Shown: one piece after another, positions 26,533 to 35,378 of the stretch
Layout of the letters: every line of letters starts with the position of its first letter
How positions within the stretch are numbered: the stretch's first letter is position 1
Assembly (NCBI RefSeq): GCF_016462545.1
Contig: NZ_JAEMTA010000015.1
Span: 1 to 64,000, forward strand
Direction: 5' to 3'
Length of the DNA stretch: 64,000 nt
Source: Mycolicibacterium sp.
GTDB taxonomy: Bacteria > Actinomycetota > Actinomycetes > Mycobacteriales > Mycobacteriaceae
The notes under the pieces: generated by a model
Database searches by the model: none
Seen by the model: only the letters and a program-made list of their open reading frames with translations
Told to the model about the DNA's origin: nothing
Made by a program: the position numbers and the translations under genes

Positions 26533-28020
26533 GTGGCCAGCCAGCGCGAAACCGTGGAAGATCCGACCGTCGCACGCACCGTGTACGGGTCGCTGCGGGG
26601 CACCGTCGAGGGTGGGGTGAACGTCTGGCGCGGGATTGCCTACGCCGAGCAACCCCTTGGTGAACGGCGATTCCGGGCGCCGGTGCCGCCGACTGCGTGG
26701 AGCGGGATGCGCGAGGCCGTCGAGCACGGACCGCTGCCACCGCAGGGCCGATCCTTCGTCGGCGGTGGCCGCGACGATCCCAAGATTCGCGATGAGGCGT
26801 GTCTCACGCTCACCGTGTGGTCGCCGGATCCCGGCGCAGCCCTGCCGGTGATGGTGTGGATCCCCGGTGGAGCCTTCGTCTACGGGGCCGGTCAACTGCA
26901 GCTCTACAACGGCAGCAGGCTCGCGTCGAACGGCAACGTCGTCGTGGTCAACGTGACCTATCGGCTCGGAGTCTTCGGAGGCTTCGAACTCGGAGACCTC
27001 GGTCCTGGCTTCGACGACAACCTCGCACTGCGCGACCAGGTGGCGGCGCTGGAGTGGGTGCGTGACAACATCAGCGCCTTCGGCGGCGACCCGGAGCACG
27101 TCACGGTGTTCGGCGAATCGGCGGGCGCCACCTCGGTCTTGGCGTTGTTGGCCAGTCCACTTGCCGATGGATTGTTCAGTCGCGCGATCGCGCAGAGCCC
27201 CGCTCTGCCACTGATCGCGGATCGGGAGACGCGGGCGCGGCAGGCGCATACATTCGTGGCGCGCCTCGGCGTCCCCGTGGACGAGGTGAAGTCCCTTCCG
27301 CAGCGCAGACTCCGACGAGCGGCGGGCCAGCTGCAGGGTGAGAGTGCCGCGCACACTCCGACGCTGGCGTATGGGTTGACCTACGGCGTCGACTCTCTAC
27401 CGCGGCATCCAATCGACGCGGCGCGGGTTGGCGCGGTGTCGCCGACGCCGCTGATCGTCGGGACCAACAGCCACGAGGCGTCGATGTTCGCGTGGGGCAA
27501 GCCGCCGATGCTGCCGACCACCCAACCGATCGTCGACGACTACTTCGCCCGTACGGCGCCGGACGCGAAGGACCGTGTGCTGGCGGCATATCCGGACTAT
27601 CCGCGACGACGTGCGCTCATCGCCTTTGGGTCGGACACGATGTTCGGTGCCCCCACGTGGGCGTTCGCCGACGCCTACTCGTCGCATGCGCCGACGTACG
27701 TGTACCGCTTCGATCACGCCGCGTGGAGTCTGCGACTGCTCGGCCTCGGCGCCACGCACGGCAGTGAGATCGTGCACGTTCAACACAGCTACGGCTCGTA
27801 TCTGGGCCGCAAGGTCCACCCGCTCGGCAGGCGGGTGCAGCCCGCCGTGGGCAGACGGATGCAGCGAACCTGGCTGGACTTCGCGACCGCCGAACTCGGC
27901 GAGGAGTGGCCGCGGTACGACGACACGTCGCGCCGCACCCGGGTGATCAGATCGACGCGCGACGACACCGTCGAGGACCCCGACGGCGTCAGGCGCTCGG
28001 CCTGGGAGGGGTTGTACTGA
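26533..28020 (+). CDS. Type-B carboxylesterase
   Basis: 495 residues from GTG 26533 (VASQRETVED); the longer frame upstream overlaps the peptidase gene. Family signatures are clear: GSLRGTVEGGVNVWRGIAYAEQPLGERRF, EACLTLTVWSP, the oxyanion GGAFVYG and the nucleophile elbow FGESAGA (Ser196), with a late GATHGSEIVHV segment. It should hydrolyse carboxylic esters. There is no signal peptide, so it is cytosolic. It stands where Rv2574 would lie in M. tuberculosis, so it is probably an insertion at this locus. Confidence 0.92.
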   Translation: MASQRETVEDPTVARTVYGSLRGTVEGGVNVWRGIAYAEQPLGERRFRAPVPPTAWSGMREAVEHGPLPPQGRSFVGGGRDDPKIRDEACLTLTVWSPDPGAALPVMVWIPGGAFVYGAGQLQLYNGSRLASNGNVVVVNVTYRLGVFGGFELGDLGPGFDDNLALRDQVAALEWVRDNISAFGGDPEHVTVFGESAGATSVLALLASPLADGLFSRAIAQSPALPLIADRETRARQAHTFVARLGVPVDEVKSLPQRRLRRAAGQLQGESAAHTPTLAYGLTYGVDSLPRHPIDAARVGAVSPTPLIVGTNSHEASMFAWGKPPMLPTTQPIVDDYFARTAPDAKDRVLAAYPDYPRRRALIAFGSDTMFGAPTWAFADAYSSHAPTYVYRFDHAAWSLRLLGLGATHGSEIVHVQHSYGSYLGRKVHPLGRRVQPAVGRRMQRTWLDFATAELGEEWPRYDDTSRRTRVIRSTRDDTVEDPDGVRRSAWEGLY

Positions 28021-28033
28021 ATCGCGCCCGGGG

Positions 28034-28138
28034 CTAGCGATCGAGGTTGGGCAGGAAGCGCTGGAACAGCCGCGCCATCACCGGTGTGGCGATGCGCATG
28101 CCGAGGCTGCCGGCGAGGCCCGTAGGGGCTACCCGGGT
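28034..28138 (-). pseudogene. Possible remnant of a gene C-terminus
   Basis: On the minus strand about 34 codons read like the end of a real protein (PTGLAGSLGMRIATPVMAR then LFQRFLPNLDR, stop at 28034). They overlap the end of the ketopantoate reductase gene in another frame, and no plausible longer gene is attached. It lies where Rv2574 stands in M. tuberculosis, so it may be the leftover of a gene replaced by the carboxylesterase. Codon bias alone could produce such a stretch, so confidence is low. Confidence 0.3.
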
Positions 28139-29040
28139 CCGTCGCTCGCTGCGGCGAGCAGGGGCACCACCAGATCGCTGATGGGCGTCGCGAGTCCATG
28201 TTCGGCGCCCTTGCGCGCGATGACACCGTTGCGCACGTCCCATTCCAGCGGCCTGCCCAGTTCACGGTCGGTCAGGATCGACGTCGTCAGGTCCTCGGGC
28301 ATGCCCGCGAACATGCCCACGATCTCCTCGACGACGCCATCGCCCAAGTCGGCTCCCTCGGCACGCGCGACGGCAAGGCATTCGGCAAGGTAGGCGCGAC
28401 CCAGGTCGGCGACGTCGGCACGGCGGAACATCCCGGACCGACGACCGGTCAGCACCATCAGGCCGGCGACCGCGTTGGTCAACAGCTTGCGCCAGGCGTC
28501 GTCGAGGAAGTCCGCGCTGCACTCCACCGTGAGCGACGGCCCACGGAGCAGTTCGGCGAACCGGCGCCCTGCCTCGTCGTCGGGCATGGTCAGCCGCACC
28601 GGGGTCCGCAGCCGAACCCAGCCCGCTGGCTGCGCCTGTGCCGAGAACCACACCGCGCACGGCACGACGGTTGACTTCTCGCAGTACCTTTCGACCCGTT
28701 CGACCTGCTCGACGCCGTTCTGCATCACGCCGACGATGGTGCGTTCGTCGCACAGTCGGTCGAGCCAGGCTGCCGCATCCGCGGTCTGGGTGTCCTTCAC
28801 CGCAAGCAGCACGACGTCGACGGGTCCCTCGACGGCCGCGGGATCGGTGCGCACCGGGTCGGGCAGCACGATCGGCCGACCCTCGAGCACGTCGGGGTCC
28901 GGTCTGACCTCGATCGCACCGCGGGCGGTGCGTCCGTAGACGACCACCCGCCGACCCGCCTCGTGCAGCAGCGCTGCGAGTGTCGAGCCGATGGCGCCTG
29001 GACCTACGAGTGCGATGGAAGTGGTGCCCACTGGTGCCAA
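28129..29040 (-). CDS. Ketopantoate reductase-like (ApbA/PanE) protein
   Basis: 303 residues from TTG 29040, or 300 from GTG 29031, which I cannot separate. The N-terminal [16 protein letters not shown] is the NADP-binding Rossmann motif. The middle has LLAVKDTQT and [11 protein letters not shown], and the C-terminal domain begins [19 protein letters not shown], with the catalytic Lys in WRKLLTN. It reduces 2-dehydropantoate to pantoate in CoA synthesis, or a related keto acid. Its C-terminus ([10 protein letters not shown]) matches that of Rv2573. It is divergent from aspS. Confidence 0.88.
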   Translation of the reverse strand: MAPVGTTSIALVGPGAIGSTLAALLHEAGRRVVVYGRTARGAIEVRPDPDVLEGRPIVLPDPVRTDPAAVEGPVDVVLLAVKDTQTADAAAWLDRLCDERTIVGVMQNGVEQVERVERYCEKSTVVPCAVWFSAQAQPAGWVRLRTPVRLTMPDDEAGRRFAELLRGPSLTVECSADFLDDAWRKLLTNAVAGLMVLTGRRSGMFRRADVADLGRAYLAECLAVARAEGADLGDGVVEEIVGMFAGMPEDLTTSILTDRELGRPLEWDVRNGVIARKGAEHGLATPISDLVVPLLAAASDGPG

Positions 29041-29107
29041 CGTAGTGCCGAAAAGCCCACCACTACACTGTGGCAGTCCTCTTCTAGGCCATTCCCAGGG
29101 AGTTTTC

Positions 29108-30943
29108 GTGTTGCGCAGTCATGCCGCCGGTTCGTTGCGGTCCACCGATGCCGGCCAGACGGTGACGCTGGCAGGTTGGGTGGCGCGCCGGCGCGACCAC
29201 GGCGGCGTCATCTTCATCGACCTGCGGGATGCTGCCGGCGGGCAGGAGCGCAGCGACTCGGGGAGCTGGCAAGGGGTGGCCCAGGTGGTGTTCCGCGAGG
29301 CCGACGTCCTCGCCCAGGCGCACCGGCTGCGGGCCGAGTTCTGCGTGACGGTCACCGGCGTCGTCGAGACCCGCCCGGAGGGCAACGCCAACGCCGACAT
29401 CCCCACCGGCGACATCGAGGTCAACGCGACTTCACTGACCGTCCTGAGTGAGAGCGCCCCGCTGCCGTTCCAGCTCGACGATACGGCCGGTGAGGAAGCC
29501 CGGCTCAAGTACCGCTACCTCGACCTCCGGCGCGAAGGCCCCGGCAACGCAATTCGGTTGCGCTCCAAGGTGAATGCGGCTGCCCGCGCTGTGCTGGCAG
29601 GTCACGACTTCGTCGAGATCGAGACGCCGACGCTGACCCGCTCGACACCGGAGGGCGCTCGCGACTTCCTGGTGCCCGCGCGTCTTCAACCCGGTTCCTT
29701 CTACGCACTGCCGCAGAGCCCGCAGCTGTTCAAGCAGCTGCTGATGGTTGCGGGCATGGAGCGCTACTACCAGATCGCGCGGTGCTATCGCGACGAGGAC
29801 TTCCGGGCCGATCGTCAGCCCGAGTTCACCCAGCTCGACATGGAGATGAGCTTCGTCGACGCCGACGACGTGATCGCCGTGTCCGAGGAGGTGCTCAAGG
29901 CATTGTGGGCGCTCATCGGCCACGAGTTGCCGACGCCCATCCCGCGCATCACCTACGCCGAGGCCATGCGTCGTTTCGGGTCCGACAAGCCGGACCTGCG
30001 CTTCGCCCTCGAGCTCGTCGACTGCACGGAGTACTTCTCCAACACCACCTTTCGGGTGTTTCAGGCACCGCACGTGGGCGCCGTCGTCATGCCGGGTGGC
30101 GCGTCACAACCGCGACGCACGCTCGACGGCTGGCAGGAGTTCGCGAAGCAGCGCGGGCACAAGGGTCTGGCCTACGTACTCGTCGCCGAGGACGGCACGC
30201 TCGGCGGCCCCGTGGCCAAGAACCTGACCGACGCCGAGCGCGACGGCCTCGCCGCCCACGTCGGCGCCAACCCGGGGGACTGCATCTTCTTCGCGGCGGG
30301 CCCGGTGAAGTCGGCACGCTCCCTTCTCGGAGCGACGCGGATCGAGATCGCCAAGAGGCTCGACATGATCGATCCGGACGCGTGGGCCTTCACCTGGGTG
30401 GTCGACTGGCCGCTGTTCGAGGCGGCCGACGAGGCCACCGCATCCGGTGACGTTGCGGTCGGCTCGGGTGCGTGGACGGCGGTGCATCACGCCTTCACCT
30501 CGCCGAAGCCGGAGTCCGAGGCGACCTTCGACTCGGAGCCGGGCACCGCGTTGGCCAACGCTTACGACATCGTCTGCAATGGAAACGAGATCGGCGGCGG
30601 CTCGATCCGCATCCACCGCCGTGACGTCCAGGAGCGGGTGTTCGCGATGATGGGTATCGACCAGGCCGAGGCCGAGGACAAGTTCGGATTCCTGCTGGAC
30701 GCCTTCACGTTTGGTGCTCCTCCGCATGGCGGCATCGCCTTCGGCTGGGACCGCATCACGGCCCTGCTGGCGGGAGTGGAGTCCATCCGCGAGGTGATCG
30801 CCTTCCCGAAGTCCGGTGGCGGAGTCGACCCGCTGACCGATGCGCCCGCGCCGATCACGGCGCAACAGCGCAAGGAGTCCGGCATCGACGCCAAGCCGAA
30901 GGCAGCCGAGAATTCGCGTATTGGGGATTCTCGGGCGGAATAG
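29108..30943 (+). CDS. aspS: Aspartyl-tRNA synthetase (probably Asp/Asn type)
   Basis: 611 residues from GTG 29108 ([11 protein letters not shown]), the family N-terminus. Order: OB-fold anticodon-binding domain ([19 protein letters not shown]), class II core with [13 protein letters not shown] and the motif 2 region [23 protein letters not shown], the GAD insertion, and motif 3 [15 protein letters not shown]. Length and layout are bacterial type. From family knowledge, mycobacterial AspRS also charges tRNA-Asn, later corrected by GatCAB; the sequence here does not prove that. Confidence 0.97.
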   Translation: MLRSHAAGSLRSTDAGQTVTLAGWVARRRDHGGVIFIDLRDAAGGQERSDSGSWQGVAQVVFREADVLAQAHRLRAEFCVTVTGVVETRPEGNANADIPTGDIEVNATSLTVLSESAPLPFQLDDTAGEEARLKYRYLDLRREGPGNAIRLRSKVNAAARAVLAGHDFVEIETPTLTRSTPEGARDFLVPARLQPGSFYALPQSPQLFKQLLMVAGMERYYQIARCYRDEDFRADRQPEFTQLDMEMSFVDADDVIAVSEEVLKALWALIGHELPTPIPRITYAEAMRRFGSDKPDLRFALELVDCTEYFSNTTFRVFQAPHVGAVVMPGGASQPRRTLDGWQEFAKQRGHKGLAYVLVAEDGTLGGPVAKNLTDAERDGLAAHVGANPGDCIFFAAGPVKSARSLLGATRIEIAKRLDMIDPDAWAFTWVVDWPLFEAADEATASGDVAVGSGAWTAVHHAFTSPKPESEATFDSEPGTALANAYDIVCNGNEIGGGSIRIHRRDVQERVFAMMGIDQAEAEDKFGFLLDAFTFGAPPHGGIAFGWDRITALLAGVESIREVIAFPKSGGGVDPLTDAPAPITAQQRKESGIDAKPKAAENSRIGDSRAE

Positions 30944-30971
30944 CCGCGGGCGGACGAGACTCGTGACGACC

Positions 30972-31421
30972 ATGACAGAAATCGACAAGAACAAGCTCGT
31001 CCAGGACACCGCCGCTCTCGACGACTTCAACCGCGGAGTGGTCGAAGAATTCCGCGCCAACGGTGGCAAGGTCGGCGGACCGTTCGAAGGCGGCGATCTG
31101 CTACTGCTGCACACCACCGGCGCCAAATCGGGACAGCCGCGACTGTCGCCACTGGCGTACCTGACGATCGACGACAAGATGCTGATCGTCGGGTCCTACG
31201 CCGGTGCGCCCAAGGATCCGGCGTGGGTGCACAATTTGCGCGCCACGCCGAGGGCACACATCGAGGTCGGAACCGACGCGTACGACGTGCACGTGCGCGA
31301 GCTGCCCGACGACGAACGTGACGCGGCCTACCCCAGGATCATCGAGATCGCTCCGGTGTTCGCCGAGTACCAGGCCAACACCAGTCGTTCGATCCCGCTG
31401 TTCGAGCTGATCCCCGCCTAA
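30972..31421 (+). CDS. F420-dependent nitroreductase-like protein (Ddn family)
   Basis: 149 residues from ATG 30972; a GTG at 30963 would add three. It has the split beta-barrel pattern of the mycobacterial Ddn/FDOR-A group: LLLLHTTGAKSGQPRLSPLAYL, then SYAGAPKDPAWVHNLRATPRAHIEV. Such proteins use reduced coenzyme F420 to reduce quinones or other acceptors at the membrane. It lies 28 bp after aspS and may be read through from it. The natural substrate is unknown. Confidence 0.92.
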   Translation: MTEIDKNKLVQDTAALDDFNRGVVEEFRANGGKVGGPFEGGDLLLLHTTGAKSGQPRLSPLAYLTIDDKMLIVGSYAGAPKDPAWVHNLRATPRAHIEVGTDAYDVHVRELPDDERDAAYPRIIEIAPVFAEYQANTSRSIPLFELIPA

Positions 31422-31428
31422 CTCCCTC

Positions 31429-31472
31429 GCGATTTCGGCGTGCCCGACCGCGGTCGAGCACGCCGAAATCGC
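31429..31472. terminator. Long stem-loop between convergent genes
   Basis: GCGATTTCGGCGTGC (31429-31443) pairs perfectly with 31458-31472. The 14-base centre contains the palindrome GACCGCGGTC. The symmetry extends outward so that CTAAC, holding the Ddn-like stop, mirrors GTTAG, holding the lipoprotein stop. It probably ends transcription from both sides, although no T-run is present. Confidence 0.7.
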
Positions 31473-31484
31473 TTGCGGGCGAGG

Positions 31485-31886
31485 TTAGTTGCGGCCCGGA
31501 CTGCCGGGGTTGCCCTGCGGCGGGGCATTGTCACCGGGCATGGAGTTGCCGGTCGGCGGCGAGGGGGTGCGTACCGTCGTCTGGCTGGCCGAATTGCCTC
31601 CGCTCACCGTCTGACTCGGACCGGTCGGCGTCCCGTTGCCCGTCGTGGGAGCGTTGCTGGCAGGTGCCTCACTGGACACCGTCGGGGTGACCGAGGTGCT
31701 GGGACTCACCGACGGCGGTGACGTAGTCGCGGGGGCGGGTACGGAAGCCGACGTCGTCGGGGTGATGGAGGTGCTGGGGGTGGTGCCTTCGTCGGTGCTG
31801 CTGCAGCCGGACATCACGGCGACGGCGACAGCGGCGGACGAAAGGGCCAGTGCCGTGGTGCGCACTGTGCGGTATGAATTCTTCAC
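31485..31886 (-). CDS. Small Pro/Ser/Thr-rich lipoprotein
   Basis: 133 residues. A signal peptide ends in the lipobox MSGC with Cys28. After the cysteine the protein is almost entirely low-complexity: Thr-Pro-Ser runs and later Gly/Asn/Pro repeats, without a foldable domain. It looks like a lipid-anchored, possibly O-mannosylated surface spacer, as known for other mycobacterial Pro/Thr-rich lipoproteins. No function can be assigned. It is convergent with the Ddn-like gene. Confidence 0.8.
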   Translation of the reverse strand: MKNSYRTVRTTALALSSAAVAVAVMSGCSSTDEGTTPSTSITPTTSASVPAPATTSPPSVSPSTSVTPTVSSEAPASNAPTTGNGTPTGPSQTVSGGNSASQTTVRTPSPPTGNSMPGDNAPPQGNPGSPGRN

Positions 31887-31985
31887 TGCCCGTCAATGTC
31901 CGGTAACACACCCGGGCAAACGCATGTGATGCCAACGTCACGATTACGTCAGCAGGCACGCATCACCCCATACGGGATGGGACGG

Positions 31986-33182
31986 TCACAGCCGTTCGAT
32001 GATCGTCGCGTTGGCCATGCCGCCGCCCTCGCACATCGTCTGCAAGGCAAAGCGTCCACCGTGCTGTTCGAGCGCGTTGACCATCGTCGTCATGATGCGG
32101 GCGCCGCTGGCCCCCAGCGGGTGTCCGATCGCGATGGCGCCGCCGTTGACATTGGTCTTGGCGAGATCGGCTCCGGTATCGCGCGCCCAAGCCAGAACCA
32201 CTGGGGCGAACGCCTCGTTGACCTCGAACAGGTCGATGTCGGCCAGTGTCAGGCCCGCGCGGGCCAGCACTCTCTCGGTCGCCGGGATGACACCCGTCAG
32301 CATGTACAGCGGATCGGAACCCACGGCCGTCATGGTGTGGATCCGGGCCAGCGGCCGCAGTCCGAGCGTGCGGGCGACGGCTCCGCTGGTGATCATCACC
32401 GCGGCGCTGCCGTCGGACAGCGGCGAGGAGTTACCCGGGGTGATCTCCCAGTTGATCTGGGGGAAGCGTGCCGCGTAGGCCTCGTTGAAGAAGGCCGGAC
32501 GGAGGCCGGCGAGCGTCTCGACAGTGGTTCCGGGACGAACGATCTCGTCAGTGGTCAGGCCGGCGATCGGCGCGAGCTCATTGTCGAACGATCCGTCCTT
32601 GGTCGCCCGTGCGGCCTTCTCGTGGCTGTGCGCCGAGAACTCGTCGAGCTCGGTGCGGGACAGTCCCCACTTGGCGGCGATCAGCTCGGCGCTGATGCCC
32701 TGCGGCACCAGGCCCTCGGGGTAACGCTCCGCCATGCCCTTGCCGAACGGGTCGCTGCCGGGGAGCACCGAACTACCCATGACGACGCGCGACATCGACT
32801 CGACGCCCGAAGCGATGACGATGTCGTAGGAGCCGGCGAGGACGCCCTGCGCGGCGAAGCTGATGGCCTGTTGGCTGCTTCCGCACTGACGGTCCACGGT
32901 CGTGCCGGGCACGCTCTCGGGGAAGCCGGCACCGAGCAGGGCGTTGCGGGCAACGTTGACCGACTGATCGCCGACCTGGGTGACGGCACCGGCGATCACG
33001 TCGTCGATCAGGGCGGGGTCGACCCCGGTGCGTGCGACGATCTCGCGCAGGCTGTGCGCCAGAAGGTCGACGGGCAGCACATCGTGCAGCGCGCCGTTGG
33101 CCTTGCCCTTGCCGACGGGGGTGCGGACGGCGCCGACGATGACGGCGTCGCGATCGGAGTATTCGGCCTTGGATGCGGACAT
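31986..33182 (-). CDS. Thiolase (acetyl-CoA acetyltransferase family)
   Basis: 398 residues from ATG 33182 (MSASKAEY). The nucleophile Cys100 lies in VDRQCGSSQQA, and the C-terminal catalytic motifs NGGAIAIGHPLGASGAR (His) and MCEGGGMANA (Cys) are complete. It should catalyse thiolytic cleavage or condensation of 3-ketoacyl-CoA; direction and chain length are not evident. It is divergent from an HxlR regulator, with a near-palindrome between them 43 bases upstream of this start. Confidence 0.95.
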   Translation of the reverse strand: MSASKAEYSDRDAVIVGAVRTPVGKGKANGALHDVLPVDLLAHSLREIVARTGVDPALIDDVIAGAVTQVGDQSVNVARNALLGAGFPESVPGTTVDRQCGSSQQAISFAAQGVLAGSYDIVIASGVESMSRVVMGSSVLPGSDPFGKGMAERYPEGLVPQGISAELIAAKWGLSRTELDEFSAHSHEKAARATKDGSFDNELAPIAGLTTDEIVRPGTTVETLAGLRPAFFNEAYAARFPQINWEITPGNSSPLSDGSAAVMITSGAVARTLGLRPLARIHTMTAVGSDPLYMLTGVIPATERVLARAGLTLADIDLFEVNEAFAPVVLAWARDTGADLAKTNVNGGAIAIGHPLGASGARIMTTMVNALEQHGGRFALQTMCEGGGMANATIIERL

Positions 33183-33224
33183 GGTGTTCTCCCTGATGAC
33201 TCGTCGCTGAGTACTGCTCTCTAT

Positions 33225-33245
33225 ACTTAGATGTAACACCTAGGT
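33225..33245. promoter_or_regulatory. Near-palindrome, candidate HxlR operator
   Basis: ACTTAGATGT (33225-33234) and ACACCTAGGT (33236-33245) are reverse complements at eight of ten positions around a central A. It lies in the 97-bp region between the divergent thiolase and HxlR genes. Confidence 0.6.
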
Positions 33246-33279
33246 CTAGTCTCAACAACCCAGCTGCGGAGTGATGTAC

Positions 33280-33777
33280 ATGACAGTCCTGCAAGGGCCG
33301 CTCGCCGACCGTGACTCCTGGTCCGCGGTGGGCCACTGCCCGATCGAGAAGACGATGGGGCTGGTGGGGACGAAGTCGGCGATGCTCATCATGCGCGAGG
33401 CGTACTACGGCACCACCCGGTTCGACGACTTCGCCCGCCGCGTCGGGATCACCAAGGCCGCCACCTCGGCCCGGCTCGGCGAGCTCGTCGAGGCGGGGCT
33501 GCTCGCCAAGCAGCCGTACCGGGAGCCGGGTCAGCGCAGCCGTGACGAGTACGTGCTGACCCAGGACGGGACCGCATTCATGCCCGTCGTGTGGGCGATG
33601 TTCGAATGGGGCAGAAGCCATTTCGGAGACACCCGGCTGCGGCTGTCACACCTGGGCTGCGGAGCCGAGGCGACGGTCGAGGTTCGCTGCGCCGACGGGC
33701 ACGACGTGCCGCCAGACGAGTTGGCGGTGCGGCTCGTCAGGCGAGCTGGTCGCGGAACTTCCTCGCCTGCCCCATGA
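33280..33777 (+). CDS. HxlR-family winged-helix regulator
   Basis: 165 residues from ATG 33280, which has GGAG nine bases upstream; GTG 33271 and ATG 33274 lie too close to that site. The winged-helix core shows GHCPIEKTMGLVGTKSAMLIM, ITKAATSARLGELVEAGLL and QRSRDEYVLTQDG, the standard HxlR order. A C-terminal extension carries cysteines (LGCGAEATVEVRCADGH) that could sense redox state or bind metal. It is divergent from the thiolase and overlaps the end of the convergent BtpA-like gene by about 40 bases. Confidence 0.9.
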   Translation: MTVLQGPLADRDSWSAVGHCPIEKTMGLVGTKSAMLIMREAYYGTTRFDDFARRVGITKAATSARLGELVEAGLLAKQPYREPGQRSRDEYVLTQDGTAFMPVVWAMFEWGRSHFGDTRLRLSHLGCGAEATVEVRCADGHDVPPDELAVRLVRRAGRGTSSPAP

Positions 33778-34558
33778 GCTCGGAAACCCTTGAGCGCGTG
33801 GCCTTGTTCTCGAAGACCCCGCCCTCCTTGAAGTACGTGCCGACGATCGCACCGTCGGCGACGGCGAGTTGGTCGGCCACGTTCTCGGCCCGGACTCCCG
33901 TGTTGACGAACACGGGAACGTCGCCTGCGGCGGACTTCACCACCCGCAGGGCCTCGGCATCGGTGGGCGATCCGGCCGTCGCACCCGACACGCAGATCGC
34001 ATCGGGCAGCGTCGCGAAGACGGTCGTGCGGGTGATGGACGCCAGGTCGCGGGCCGCGAGGTACGTCGCGGACTCGGGGACGATGTTGAAGAACAGCTTC
34101 ACGTCGGCGCCTCCGACGCGGGCGCGGTGGCGTGCCACCTCGCCGACGTTGGTGTCCCAGAGGCCGAAGTCGCTGGCGTAGACGCCGGTGAAGATCTCGC
34201 GCACGAACTTCGCGCCGGTCGCCACGGCCAGGTCGATCGATGCCCGCCCGTCCCACAACACGTTGACGCCGTAGGGCACCTCGAAGGCCGGCAGCAGCTC
34301 GCCGATGATCCTGGCCATGCTGATGGCGGTGATCGGTTCGGTCTTGGTCAGATACGGCAGGCTGAACTCGTTGGACACCATCACGCCGTCGACTCCGCCA
34401 GCCTGCAGCTCGTCGAGTTCGGCCCGCGCCCTCTCGACCACGGCGGTGATGCCACCCGCGCTGTCGTACCCGGGATCGCCGGGCAGTGCGGAGAGGTGAA
34501 GCATGGCGATGACGGGCTTTCTGACGGTGAAGACCTCGTCGAGCCAGGTGGTGGTCAC
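33737..34558 (-). CDS. BtpA/SgcQ-family TIM-barrel protein
   Basis: 273 residues, GTG start. It reads as a BtpA/SgcQ family barrel: KPVIAMLHLSALPGDPGY at the start, GGVDGVMVSNEFSLPY, VPYGVNVLWDGRASIDLA, and the C-terminal VFVNTGVRAENVADQLAVADGAIVGTYFK, a phosphate-binding-type segment. The family's reaction is poorly known; SgcQ lies in an E. coli sugar-use operon. As the last gene of the eight-gene transport/kinase operon it may act on a phosphorylated sugar intermediate. Confidence 0.85.
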   Translation of the reverse strand: MTTTWLDEVFTVRKPVIAMLHLSALPGDPGYDSAGGITAVVERARAELDELQAGGVDGVMVSNEFSLPYLTKTEPITAISMARIIGELLPAFEVPYGVNVLWDGRASIDLAVATGAKFVREIFTGVYASDFGLWDTNVGEVARHRARVGGADVKLFFNIVPESATYLAARDLASITRTTVFATLPDAICVSGATAGSPTDAEALRVVKSAAGDVPVFVNTGVRAENVADQLAVADGAIVGTYFKEGGVFENKATRSRVSELMGQARKFRDQLA

Positions 34559-34604
34559 GTATGTGCCTTTCTCGGTTGTGTTGTCGCAGTGGTGATGTCG
34601 AGGG

Positions 34605-35378
34605 TCAGTCCATGTAAGCGCCGCCGTTGACGGCCAGCGCCTCGCCGGTGATGAAGCGAGCGTCGTCCGAGAGGAGGAAGGCGACCGACCTCGCCACGTC
34701 CTCGGGCTGTTCGAGTCGCCGCAGCGGGGTGTCGTCGATCATCATGGCGCGGACGCCGTCCGTCGTGGTGCCACGCAATTGGGCTTCCCACTCGAGCTCC
34801 CTTGACTGCATCGGTGTTTCGACATATCCCGGGCAGACGCAGTTGACGGTGATGCCGTGTTCGCCGAGTTCGTAGGCCATCGCCTGGGTGAGGCCGACGA
34901 CCCCGAACTTGGACGCCACGTAGTCGGCGAGGAAGGGCACCCGGCCCTGCTTGCCGGCCATCGACGCGGTGTTGACTATCGCGCCCCGCGTGCTGCTGCG
35001 CACCATGGCCCTGGCCGCGGCCTGACCGCACACGAAGACGCCCTTGAGGTTGACGTCCATCGTCTGGTCGTACCGCGCGATGGGTGCCTCGAGAAAGCTG
35101 TGCATGAACGAGATTCCGGCGTTGCTGACCCAGGCATCGAGACCCAGCCGATCGGTCACGTCGTAGGCGATGGTGGCCGCGTCGGTCGGCGAACTGACGT
35201 TCAGCACGGCTGCCTCGTGCCGGATTCCGGTCTCCGCTGGCAGCGACGCGGCGACGGAACGAGCGGCGTCGCCATCGATGTCGGTGACCACCACTTGCCA
35301 GGACCGTTCGGCAAGAGTCGTCGCGATCGCACGCCCTATCCCCGAACCCGCGCCGGTGACCACAACTGTCTTCGTCAT
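34605..35378 (-). CDS. Short-chain dehydrogenase/reductase of the sugar/polyol operon
   Basis: 257 residues. The cofactor motif TGAGSGIG (8-15), SNAGISF and the ADYVASK Tyr-x3-Lys pair are complete, and the VCPGYVETPM segment is typical of classical SDRs. The start overlaps the upstream ATPase gene as ATGA. Within this operon it most likely oxidises an imported polyol, or reduces a ketose, before or after the FGGY kinase step. The substrate is not determinable. Confidence 0.93.
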   Translation of the reverse strand: MTKTVVVTGAGSGIGRAIATTLAERSWQVVVTDIDGDAARSVAASLPAETGIRHEAAVLNVSSPTDAATIAYDVTDRLGLDAWVSNAGISFMHSFLEAPIARYDQTMDVNLKGVFVCGQAAARAMVRSSTRGAIVNTASMAGKQGRVPFLADYVASKFGVVGLTQAMAYELGEHGITVNCVCPGYVETPMQSRELEWEAQLRGTTTDGVRAMMIDDTPLRRLEQPEDVARSVAFLLSDDARFITGEALAVNGGAYMD

